A stretch of DNA of 64,000 bases from Edaphochlamys debaryana (taxonomy: Eukaryota; Chlorophyta; Chlorophyceae; Chlamydomonadales): assembly GCA_016858145.1 (NCBI GenBank), contig JAEHOE010000102.1, forward strand, positions 248,001 through 312,000. The letters run 5' to 3'. Under the pieces are notes generated by a model. The model saw only the letters and a program-made list of their open reading frames with translations. It was not told the origin of the DNA and made no database searches. Positions within the stretch are counted from its first letter, which is position 1; every line of letters begins with the position of its first letter. Positions 36,405 through 46,030 of the stretch are shown piece after piece. A program made the position numbers and the translations under genes.

Positions 36405-37750
36405 GGGACGCAGCCAGGGCCTGAGCGCCGGGCCCAGGACGTGAGGGACGTGGCCCGAGATGTGAAGGGCAGCGGCCGGGGCTGTGTGCGCCGCAGCCAC
36501 GGCCTTCGGCCGCGAGCCGGACCGTGGGAGGGAGGGCAAGCAGCTTGGGGCCCGGCCTTCGCCCGGGGCGCAAAGCCCGCCGGTGGGGGAGCGGTCGAGG
36601 CCCAGACGGGCCCGCCTGTCCGCCGGGCGGTCCGCCTGTGAGCGTGCAGGAGCATGCGGCCGAGACGTGAGGGCTGGGGGCGCCTGCGCGCCTGCCTGCT
36701 CGTGGGGCCTCGCAGCCAACGCGAACGCGCGGAGGCCGCGCCAGGCCTTGTGAGCGACAGGGCTCTGTTCGGCCCGACGGCCGCTTAGGGGCTGGAGTCC
36801 CACCTGGGATTGCGCGCTCGGGTATGTATGGCTGCGATGGAGGTGGCTCTGCGGGCGGCCTTGGGTCGGCTGGATGCGGGGATAAGAGGATGTACAACGT
36901 GGGTGCAGGGAGGTGCAAGCCGTGATGGGGGGTTGCACGAGGGCTGTGGTAGGTTGCCGGCTTGGGCGAGCACGTGGCACTGGCGAGCGCGCAGCGTGGA
37001 GAGAGGCTCGAGGACCAGACAGCTGAGCCCGCAGATGCGCCGTGCCCCTCTTTGAGAGGGTGGTGGGTGAAGGGGAAACGGGGACGAGCTGGTGGGTGCC
37101 GAGGGTGGTGGGTGCCGAGGGCGCACTGTGCTGAAACGGCTGGAAGCAAAGTGCCGTGGCGAGTGCGGATATCTGTGGGGACACTGGGACCGCCCGAGTA
37201 GTGGCTCTAGTGAGGGCCGGGGGCCCAGCTCCAACAGTCAGGACGAATGGCTGGCCTACAGGCGAGGCGGGGCGGGGCGGGTGGGCATGGCCCCATGAGC
37301 CCCTGCGACTGCACAATAGCACAGCGAGGCTCTGGGAAGGGCTGGCAGGTGCTGGTGGGCTGAGGCAGGGCAGTGCCGCGGGTGTGTCTATCTCCAGGGG
37401 TCGCGACAGACGGGCCTCAGCGCCGGCTGAGGTAGCTGTCATCTGGGCTGGCGAGCTGACTGGCGTCGTCTGGAGCGGCTGGTGTGGGGGCTGGCTGAGT
37501 GAGGGGGGGAAAGCAAGGGGTTGGTGAAGGGGACGGAGAAGACGGAGTGGGACGGAGGGATTGGTAAGGGGGACGGAGAGGACGGAGTGGGACGGAGGGA
37601 TTGGTTAGGGGGACGGAGGAGTTGGTGAGGGGGACGGAGGGGTTGGTGAGGGGGACGGAGGAACGGAGTGGGTGGACCCCGACCGATGTTGACCGACGTT
37701 GGGAGGCGGGGCAGCAGGGCGAATGAGTGAAGCCAGGCCAAGGTCAGTCG
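36405..37750. other. Intergenic between ITPase and the copia element
   Basis: Repetitive GC-rich sequence begins right after the ITPase stop. A tandem repeat built on GGGGGACGGAG and GGACGGAGGGATTGGT lies at about 37518-37670. Long minus-strand open frames here look like GC-bias artefacts. The last five bases (AGTCG) are the left target duplication of the retrotransposon. Confidence 0.5.
37518..37670. repeat. GGACGGAG minisatellite
   Basis: About four degenerate units combining GGACGGAG(A/G)(A/G)GACGGAGTGGGACGG with GGATTGGT. No coding role seen. Confidence 0.85.
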
Positions 37751-38014
37751 TGTGAAGCGGAACGTAAGAGCGCAGCGTATCCGTTACAGTGGGTTGGGCT
37801 CTAAGGTGCGGAGAAGGCTCAAAGTTGTTTGCTTAGGCTCAGTACAGTAGCTAGCACCAGAGCTCTATGCTCTCTATATACCAATAACACAGGGCCTAGC
37901 TCTCTCTAGACACAGGAGGAGCTACCTAGTTGCTGTACCGTACAGCACAGTCCAGAGTGTTCTGGACGAACCTAGAGCTGTCGCGCCTCTTCCAGAGCGC
38001 TCAGCTCCTCAACA
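37751..38014 (-). repeat. 3' LTR of the copia element
   Basis: 264 bp. It differs from the right-hand LTR at a single position within an ACACAGGG(C/G)CTAGC context near 37896. In element sense it begins TGTTGAGGAGC. Confidence 0.97.
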
Positions 38015-38057
38015 CGCCCCCGCGGACAGAACACTCTGTGCCGCAAACACGAGGGCC

Positions 38058-41000
38058 TCAAACTCTCAAACCCATCATCATGCGCCACTCCGCAAACTTT
38101 GCCTCGGGCAGCGCCTTAGTCAGCACATCTGCCAGCATGTTCTCCGTAGCACAGTACGAGAACTTCACATCTCCACACGCTTCTCTATCCCGTGCAAACG
38201 CATAGCGCACATCAATATGCTTTGTGCGCCGTGAGACCTGATTGTTGGATATCAGGCTCAATGTGCCCTGGTTATCACCGTGCATGGGCACACACGACAC
38301 CTCACACCCTAGCTCTCTCATCAGCCGCTTGAGCCACACAGCCTCGCGGGTGGCCTCAGAGGCAGCCACAAACTCTGCTTCTACCGTAGACAACGCTACC
38401 ACGTCCTGCAGCTTGCTCATCCAGCTCACTGCTCCTCCGTTCAGCATGAAGACATATCCGGTGGTGGACTTGCGGGTCTCCGCGTCTCCTGCCCAATCGG
38501 CATCGGCGTAGCCCTCTAGGTCCGTTGAATCTCCGCCGTACCACAGGCCGTAATCCTGCGTGCCCTTGACATAGCGCAGCACCCGAAGGGCCGCATGCCA
38601 GTGCTCAGGCGTTGGCGCGGACATGAAGCGCGCCAGGGCACCGACAGCAAACGCAATGTCCGGTCGAGTGCACACGGCCAGGTACAGTAGTCCACCGATC
38701 AGCGCACGGTACTGCCCAGCATCCGCAAAGGCAGGCCGTTCCTCGCAAGCAGCCGCTAGAGTGGCCGAATGCGACATGGGGGTAGGAGCGGGCTTCGCAT
38801 GGACCAGCCCAAAGCGCTCCACTAGCTCCCTGCTGTACTTCTCTTGTGACAGCTTGAGCGCCCCCGTCTTCCTATCTCGCCGAACCTCCATACCGAGAAA
38901 GAAGGATGCCTCTCCTAGGTCCCTCAGCTCGAACTTGGTTGCCAGCTTGCGCTTGATCTCGGTCAGGGCCGCTTGATCTCGTGCGGCCAACAGCAGATCG
39001 TCGACCCACATTAGTAAGACGATCTCAGTCTCTCCTTGTCGTAGTACGAACAGCGCCGGATCAGCCTCAGCTTGCTTGAAGCCTAGCTCCTCGAGCGCTT
39101 TCTTGAGCTTCTTGTGCCAGGCGCGGGGTGCTTGTCTCAACCCGTAGAGCGCCTTGAGTAAGCGGCACTTGAGGGACGTATCTCGAGTCTCAAATCCTGG
39201 AGGTTGATCAGCCCAGATCTCCTCTTCCAGGTCGCCGTTTAGGAAGGCGGTTGTGACGTCCAGTTGGTGCAGCTCCATGCGCCGTGCCGCCACCATGGCC
39301 AGATAGGCCCGCAGAGTTGCGTATTGGGCGGTTGGCGCAAATACCTCGGTGAAGTCGATGCCTGGTCGCTGCTTAAAGCCCTTAGCGACCAACCTTGCCT
39401 TGTGTCTCTCAATGGTACCGTCTTGGCATCGCTTGATCTTGAACACCCACTTGACTGGGATGGGCTTGGTACCGGGGGGTGGCGTTTCGAGGCGCCACGT
39501 GCCCTTGTGGGCAAGAGCCGCTAGCTCCTGCTCCATAGCGAGCCGCCACTCGGGGGAGCCAAGAGCTGCCTCCACGGTGGTTGGCTCCGCCTCGTCCTGG
39601 GGTGCAGCGCTGGCCAGGGCAGCGCCAGGGACGAAGCGCTGGGGTTCTCGCCGCTCACGTTGAGGGCGCGGTTTTGATTTTGTTGGCTCTGGGGGTTTGG
39701 GGTTTGGGGACTGGGGGGTGGAGACTGGAGCCGTCTCCTCACTCGCCCCCGCGGCGACAGGCTCCGCCGCCGCAGTAGTGGTGGACGCCCCTGCGCCAGC
39801 AGCCAGGGGTGGCGGTGTCGAAGCAGCCGCCACACGAGCGACAGGGGGTCGCTCATCAAAGGTCACATCGTTGCTCACGACGATGGAGCCGTCGACCAGA
39901 ATGCGCCACGCGTTGCAACTAGGCTCGTAGCCCATGAAGGTGCCTCGGCGGGCGGTGGGCTGCAGCTTGTTGCGGAAGTCCTTGGGCTTGTGCACGTAGG
40001 CGGTGCAGCCGAAGACGCGAAGGCGACTGACGTCAGGGGTGACGCCAAAGAAAAGCTCCCAGGGGGTCGCAGGCTTGCCTTGATGGGGGCACCGGTTGCG
40101 TGTCGCACAGGCGGTGCGTACGGCCTCTTCCCACCAGCAGGGCTTCAGGCCGCTTTCCACTAGCATAGCCCTTGCGCGTCCCACCAGCACTTGATTGAGT
40201 CTCTCAGCACGTCCATTTTGCTCGGGGGAATAGGGGGCGGACGTGTTGTGCTGGATGCCCTTACTGGCGAAGTAATCAGCCAGGGTGTCAGCCAGGTACT
40301 CTCCTCCTCGGTCCGACTGGGCTTGTTGAATCTTGGCTCCAGCTTGGTTCTCTAGGAGCGCGAAGGCCTGTTGTACGAGAGAGGGTACGGTATCTCGGGT
40401 CTTGGCCGTACAGATGTGGGAGAAGCCGCTGTACTCGTCCAGAAAGGTCACCATGTAGCGGGCCCCTGAGATGGCGGCCGTGTTGGGCATGGGGCCGCAG
40501 ACGTCCATGTGGATCCGCTCAAGGGGCCGCTTGGCCTTGGGATGCGGGGATCTTCGATAGGCACTCCGGTGTTGCTTGCCAAGAGCGCAGGCCTCGCAGA
40601 CGGCCAAGCAGGCAGCTTGCCGCTCGAAAGCCGAAGGGGGCACGGCCATTCCTAACACCAGCTCCTTGCGTGCCAGCAGGGCTAAGTTCTTGTAGCCCAG
40701 ATGCCCAAAGCGTCGATGCCACAGCTCAGCTTGCCGCTGTGCACTCGAAGGCTCGGGCGGGGTCTCGGGCGCCGGGGGAGGCGCCGGGGGAGGGGATGCA
40801 GGGGAGGGAAGGGGAGAGGGGGCCTCCGGGGTCTCGGGCACGGGAGGGGTTGCTAGGGCCGCCGCCGGATTGGTATCGCCGCCGGCTAGTCATTGAGCAG
40901 GCGTCCTGGGAGTCTCAGGCGGCGAATCCGGGGCAGGCATTGGCGTTGCGTTGACGAGGTACAGGCCCTCCGTCAGGTTGGCGGTGAGGAAGGTCTCGAC

Positions 41001-42203
41001 CCGCCGCGTGGAAGGGCACCAGCCCGTGATGCGGGCGGTTCCACGCTCTGTCATTACTCGCTGTCCTCGCCTGTCGAAGGCGCTTTGCGAGATGAGCTTG
41101 TAGTGCGCCTCGGGCACGTACTCCACGTTCGAAATCCGGATCGTGTTGACAACGTTGCTGGCGTTGTTGGTCCACGTCAGCACCAGCGTGCCGCGGCCTA
41201 GAGAGTGGGCCACGCGGCCGTCGCCCCACACCACGCGCGCTTGCGGCTGGGGGTATGGCTGGTAGTTGTGAAGGTGACTCCTGTTGTCCGTTATGTGATA
41301 AACGGCGCCTGAGTCGAGCACATAGGCCGAGCCTGGGGTGGCGGCGGCGCCGCCCGCCACCAGCGCCATCTGAACACTGCGCTGCCCGCCGTGCTTGGCT
41401 CCGCCGCTCCGCTGGGGAGGGCGGCTGCCCTGGTTCTGCGGCCTCCGCTGTCTGGCCTCATCGCGGATCCGCTTCTGGCACTCGCTTTTGAAGTGACCAG
41501 GCCTGCCGCAGTAGTAGCAGGTCTTGCCGGTGGGAGGGCTCTGGCCTCCGCCGCCGGTGCCGCCTGCCCTCGGCGCCGTGGCATGGGTGCCACGGCCCGG
41601 GGCTGCGCTGCCCATGGCCAGGGCCGGCGCTGCGGCATAGGGTTGCTGAAGCGGGCTGCTGTGCAGTAGGTCCCATGCTATCGTCAGCTCCGCTAGCGCT
41701 TCCTGCAGGGTCGCCACGCGCCGTGTGGCGAGACTGTACTGCGCCTGCCCGTATTCGGGGGAGAGCCCACGGGCTAGGGCAAAGACGACTTGAGCCTCCG
41801 TCACCGGCGAGTTGATCGACCGCAGCTGGTCCAGAAGGTCCGTTGCGCGCGCCACGTAATCGAGCGGTGCCTCGCCAGGCTCCATGTGCAGTTTGGCGAG
41901 GTTCGCCATCAGCACATGCTCATGAGCCTGAGTCTGCTGCTGATAAACGCCGCGTAGGGCATTCTATGCCTGCAGCGCTGTGTTACACCGACGGATGACG
42001 GTCAGTGCGCTGGCTGTGCAGTACTCGGAGATGACGCCGAGCGCTTTGACGGTCGTGAAGATGTTGTCGTCGCCGACCGGTTGGTTGTTACGGCCGTCCC
42101 AGCAGCCTTTGCGCATAAGTGCGCCACGGACTTGGTCTACCCAGGAAGGGTAAGGAACGGAAGGATCGCCGAGAAGAAGGAATCGGCTGGTGTCCTTGGC
42201 CAT
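38058..42203 (-). CDS. Copia Gag-Pol polyprotein frame, interrupted by two in-frame stops
   Basis: One reading frame of 1,382 codons starting MAKDTSRFLLLG. It is broken by TAG at 41964-41966 (codon 80, where the family usually has a Trp followed by xALxxxY) and TGA at 40890-40892. Seen in order: UBN2-type gag; CCHC zinc knuckle CYYCGRPGHFKSEC near residue 230; aspartic protease DSG (VLDSGAVYH) near residue 297; integrase with HHCC zinc finger (HRRFGHLG...CEACALGK) and catalytic core (IHMDVCGP, SDRGGEY); reverse transcriptase with MWVDDLLLAA (WVDD where YVDD is usual); and RNase H (YADADWAGD, STVEAEFVA). No frameshift was found. The single-frame layout and motifs resemble the Osser-type elements of Volvox. 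Neither stop necessarily blocks mobility, because copies can be mobilised in trans. Confidence 0.95.
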
Positions 42204-42272
42204 TTTGCGCTAGAGTGTGCGCGAGCGCCTAAAAGTTAGCCTACGTAAGCTTCTTGGTAAGGTCTATATAGT

Positions 42273-42295
42273 GGCGTGAGCCGGGGCTCATAACC
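42273..42295 (-). other. Primer-binding site matching the Met-tRNA anticodon arm
   Basis: Directly inside the 5' LTR the element sense reads GGTTATGAGCCCCGGCTC. Its complement contains CUCAUAA, the seven-base anticodon loop of a methionine tRNA, flanked by stem bases. This suggests priming by a 5' half of initiator tRNA-Met, as known for Drosophila copia, rather than by a tRNA 3' end. Confidence 0.7.
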
Positions 42296-42559
42296 TGTGA
42301 AGCGGAACGTAAGAGCGCAGCGTATCCGTTACAGTGGGTTGGGCTCTAAGGTGCGGAGAAGGCTCAAAGTTGTTTGCTTAGGCTCAGTACAGTAGCTAGC
42401 ACCAGAGCTCTATGCTCTCTATATACCAATAACACAGGGGCTAGCTCTCTCTAGACACAGGAGGAGCTACCTAGTTGCTGTACCGTACAGCACAGTCCAG
42501 AGTGTTCTGGACGAACCTAGAGCTGTCGCGCCTCTTCCAGAGCGCTCAGCTCCTCAACA
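42296..42559 (-). repeat. 5' LTR of the copia element
   Basis: 264 bp, identical to the left LTR except for one base. It contains ATATACCAATAAC-like AT-rich sequence (about 42420-42432) that may include the element promoter. Confidence 0.97.
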
Positions 42560-43207
42560 AGTCGCAGGGGCCCGATACGGACGTGTTCTCCGCTGCCTTA
42601 GTGCACCCACGGACCCGGCTAGCTGCACGTTGCATTGACCCACAGAGCGGCGCTGGGTTCACTCGGGACGATGGGAGTCGCTCGGGCCGTCGGGGCGGTC
42701 CGCCGCGGTCCGACACGAATAGGCTGGTGAGTAAGGCTAGCGGCGACATTTATCCTTTGTGTGAACACATCACCAATGTTTCAATTATAGCGCGCCGGGA
42801 GAACGCCGCACCTGCGAATGCCCCTTTTTGCCGAAACGCACTGATGTGATCAGTACAGGCCTGTCCCATTGCCCATTGCTTGCAGCTACGTTCTGCAAGT
42901 GTCGAGGTGGTAGAGGCTGTGCAGCCAAGGTGATGGAAGGGATCGGTACTGCGCACTCAAATCCTGCGCCTTCACTGAAATGAGCGGGGAATGCACACAC
43001 AGTTCAACACAGTCAAGGAGCGACAGGTACACCTACCTTGCAGGCTCAGTTGAGCCCTCTCGGTCTCCACTTGTCCAGCTCCTCTTCGAACTTGGCTCCT
43101 TGGCAGCATAGAGCCTGGATAACCACCATCAGGTTAATACAGTAGGCACCCGTCCTAGTCCTGGACTTGCTTGGCGCAACCCGGCTGGCAATGTCCCCGA
43201 GCTAAGC
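42560..43207. promoter_or_regulatory. MT-D upstream region
   Basis: This is the interval between the copia insertion and MT-D, so only about 0.65 kb of native upstream DNA remains next to the gene. At 42616-42639 is a 24-bp sequence repeated exactly at 50374-50397. No clear TATA box. Confidence 0.45.
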
Positions 43208-45848
43208 ATGACCGAAGTCAGCTGCTTCAGCCCCGATAACATGAAGGTAGTGAACCGCCTCAGCCCAGTCGGGCGATTTCCCTCGGCGTCGTTGGAGTAC
43301 AGCTCCCAACCGCAACCACCCGCGCCATACGCCGCGACGCACGGATTACCCCTCGAGGGCGACGTCGGTAGCTGTGGCGCCTCCGCGGCCTGCACTACGG
43401 CCTCAAGTGAAGGATCGGACTCGGGCGAGCTGCACAAGCTCCAGTCCATTGACGGGGTCCGGGCAGTATTCTGTGAGCTGAGGAGGGCTGGGGGGGGGGG
43501 GGGGGGGGGGGTTGCGGGGAACAGCAACGACGGTGTCGTCCGCAGGAGGCAAAGGGAGCCAAGGTGGATATTAAGGGAGCGCCATGCCACCATGTGACTG
43601 CCCTGAGGTCCCTGCGGGCCAGCACCCTGGTTTGGATCGTCTGTTGCTGGATGCACGCACGTCGAGTTCATGGGGAAAAGGCCACAAAGCGTCCGTCAGG
43701 CAACACTGACAGGCACACGCGCCCGTGCCCGTGACTGTTCCCGTGCAGGCTCTGACCTGCTCCGGCTGAGGGCCAATCCAGATGTGCCCAACCAGCAGGT
43801 AAACGGTGAGGCCGTGTAAGGCCGAGTTGGCGAGGGGGTGGCCACAAAAGGCCCCGCTCGCGCCGCGGACGCATCGCCTGAGGGCTCGTGCTCAACCCCT
43901 AACGGTTTAGAGAGGCTGAAGATGGCAAGGGCGTGCCGCGTGGCCAGGAAAGGCACCGGGCACGTGGCGATCAATCCTACTGCCATCCTCGCATCCTAAA
44001 CCCATAGCTGTGCCATGCGGTCCTATCGTCTCAAGCCAGGAGGACCATTAGAACAGCTCCGCCGCCGCCGAGGGCCTTTGCATTTCGCCAGTAGCAAGTG
44101 GGAGTAACTCAACCAGGCGTTCGCTCGAGCCAGTATGAGGGTCTCCCCCCTTGCCGCCTAGGTCATCCAAGCCGTGGCGGGCACCGGCCTGGCGCCCTGG
44201 GAGATCCACAGGTGAGGGCTACCCTCTCCGGCGGTGCTAGTAGCTGGTGCTAGAAGGGTGTTGGAGGGTGTAGGTGGCGTGGGCGCACGCCGCAAGTGCA
44301 TGTCGTATGTCGCTCCGGCCCCTCCCAATGCTCCCCCTCCCCCGCCCCCTCAGGCCCCAGAAGTTCGTTCGCGAGCTGGTCCTCCGCCGCGGCTTCTCCG
44401 GCCGTGTGCTGGACGCCGGCTGCGGCATCGGCGACAATGCGCTCTACGTGGCCAAGGCCTGCCCCGCGGCGGAGGTGACGGCGGTGGACGTGGTGAGGGG
44501 GGGAGCAGGAGGTGGAGGGGGGGGAGGAAAAGGCATACCACCAAGCCTGGTGCCCAGACTAGATGGGGTCCCATTATGTGGCCATGGCAACGACCCATGG
44601 AACACAACAGTACACGGCTCCACTGTATCAGGATCCAGAACCTAGAACCCATGCGCACCAGCCCCAGCTGGCCAGTGTCTACCGTTCCCCCGCACTTACC
44701 CTCATACATTCCCGTGTCCTACTGCCTCCTGCCTCCCACACGACCCCGCAGGCCCCCCGGTGTCTGGACTTTGTCGCCACAAAGGCTGGACTACGGGGCA
44801 TGCGTGACAAGGTGGGCATGGGGCCATGCGCTGGAAGTACAAGTGACTCAGGCCGCCGACCTTTCTGGGATGGGGATGTCGGCGACCGGCAATGTGATGC
44901 CGTAAATGCCGTACACGCGGCGGTATGGGCTGGCGCAACGCGTAGTTGGAGAGGTTCAGACGAGGATGGCTTTGCTGGCCTCAGGGCGAGGGCCAAAGTC
45001 TTGGCCGGTGCGTTGCAGCACTCAAGTGCAGCCGACGTCCCGTTGCTTTCTCTCTTTGTCTCGATGCTTTGTTCCCTTGCCGGATGGATTCGCAGGTGAC
45101 CCTGGCGGTGGGCGACCTGCGCTGCTACGAGGCCCTCCCTCCGCAGCTGCGTGTCGGCCCGCAGTACGACATCGTGCTCGACTCATGCACTTTCCACGCA
45201 TTCAGGTATAGTGGGTGCAGTTAGGGCAGCGGAAAGGGGGGCGTGCTCAGGAGTCAGGACAGGGCCGGACGGGCGGGACGTAAGGAGCCGCGCTTGCTTG
45301 GCACGCCCTCCTCGCCCCGATCAGGTTACCCTATGTGATTACCCCCCCTGCCCCGCTTTTTGCAGTGACCCCGACCGCCTCAGTTACGTAAGAACCCTGT
45401 CGCTCTTACTTCGGACCGGGGGCCTGCTGTACATGACGTGCATGAGTGAGGAGGAGACACAGCCGGGCGGCCCCAGGTGAGAGGTCGAGCAGGGGCGGCG
45501 TTGTTGTAAGGGCGGGGAGGGGGCAAGGGGGCGGGGATCCTCAGCGAGGGTCTGTCGGAACAGTGGGGCATGCCTTGCCCACATGTGTGCACTCCTGCTG
45601 GACCCAGACATGAGCCTGCCGAGTGCAAGACGCCTCGTGCGTTAGCAATCACGTGCGTTAGGAACCACGACCGCTAACTCCCGCCCAAACCGGTCTGCAG
45701 GCGCGTGCGGGTTGACGATGTCCACGCCTGCTGCAACCCCTCCACCGGCTGGGAGGTGGAGAGCGTGGAGGACACGATAATAGAGCTGCACCCGACCTTC
45801 TACGCCGGCCGAAGCAAAGCGCGGCTGTTCACCATCCGCCGGCTGTGA
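43208..45848 (+). CDS. Class I SAM-dependent methyltransferase, paralogue MT-D
   Basis: Exons: 43208-43472, 43749-43798, 44162-44211, 44354-44492, 44752-44811, 45096-45205, 45366-45476, 45701-45848; about 310 residues. Seen: LQSIDGVRAVF at the end of exon 1, AGTGLAPWEIHRPQK, VLDAGCGIGDNAL, VTAVDV, YDIVLDSCTFHAFS, GGLLYMTCMSEEE and FTIRRL. The intron after MRDK lies four codons upstream of the corresponding intron in the other three copies, with compensating exon sequence on the far side. Intron 1 contains a run of 22 G. Intron 3 and exon 4 are nearly identical to MT-B. It is the only copy on the plus strand and the one beside the copia insertion. Substrate unknown. Confidence 0.87.
43490..43511 (+). 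repeat. Run of 22 guanines in MT-D intron 1
   Basis: Uninterrupted G tract on the coding strand, 17 bp after the exon-1 donor. It is likely length-variable and G-quadruplex-forming. Confidence 0.9.
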
Positions 45849-46030
45849 GGCCCCGGGGCCGTCCGGACCGCGTTCGGACCGACCCAGATGGGACTGGACT
45901 GGGCCAAACCGACCCACATGGGGCCGGACTGAGCGGGACCGACCCACATGGCACCGGACTGGGCCAAACCGACCCACATGGGACTGGACTGGGCCGGACC
46001 GACCCACATGGGACCGGACCGGCGCTTGGC
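45849..46030. repeat. Minisatellite directly 3' of MT-D
   Basis: About five units of roughly 30-36 bp with the core GGACCGACCCACATGGGACCGG, starting just after the stop codon. It is in the same orientation relative to the gene as the arrays behind MT-B and MT-C. Confidence 0.9.

Larger units (their letters stand above)
37751..42559 (-). mobile_element. Full-length Ty1/copia LTR retrotransposon
   Basis: 4,809 bp, flanked by the 5-bp target duplication AGTCG (37746-37750 and 42560-42564). Two 264-bp LTRs with TG...CA ends differ by one base as I read them, so insertion was recent. The domain order is gag, protease, integrase, RT and RNase H, which defines Ty1/copia. The element is transcribed leftward, so the right-hand copy is the 5' LTR. 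It lies between the ITPase gene and MT-D; its 5' LTR is 649 bp from the MT-D start codon. Confidence 0.97.

Noticed and set aside
36357..37442. 361-codon minus-strand open frame after the ITPase gene
   Set aside because: No domain, no splice support and composition dominated by repetitive GC-rich sequence.
37930..38205. Open frame starting MLYRTAQSRVFW, also at 42475
   Set aside because: It lies within the LTRs and is duplicated only because the LTR is.
43208..45848. MT-D as a pseudogene because of copia proximity and the G tract
   Set aside because: All eight exons join in phase with motifs intact and no stops.
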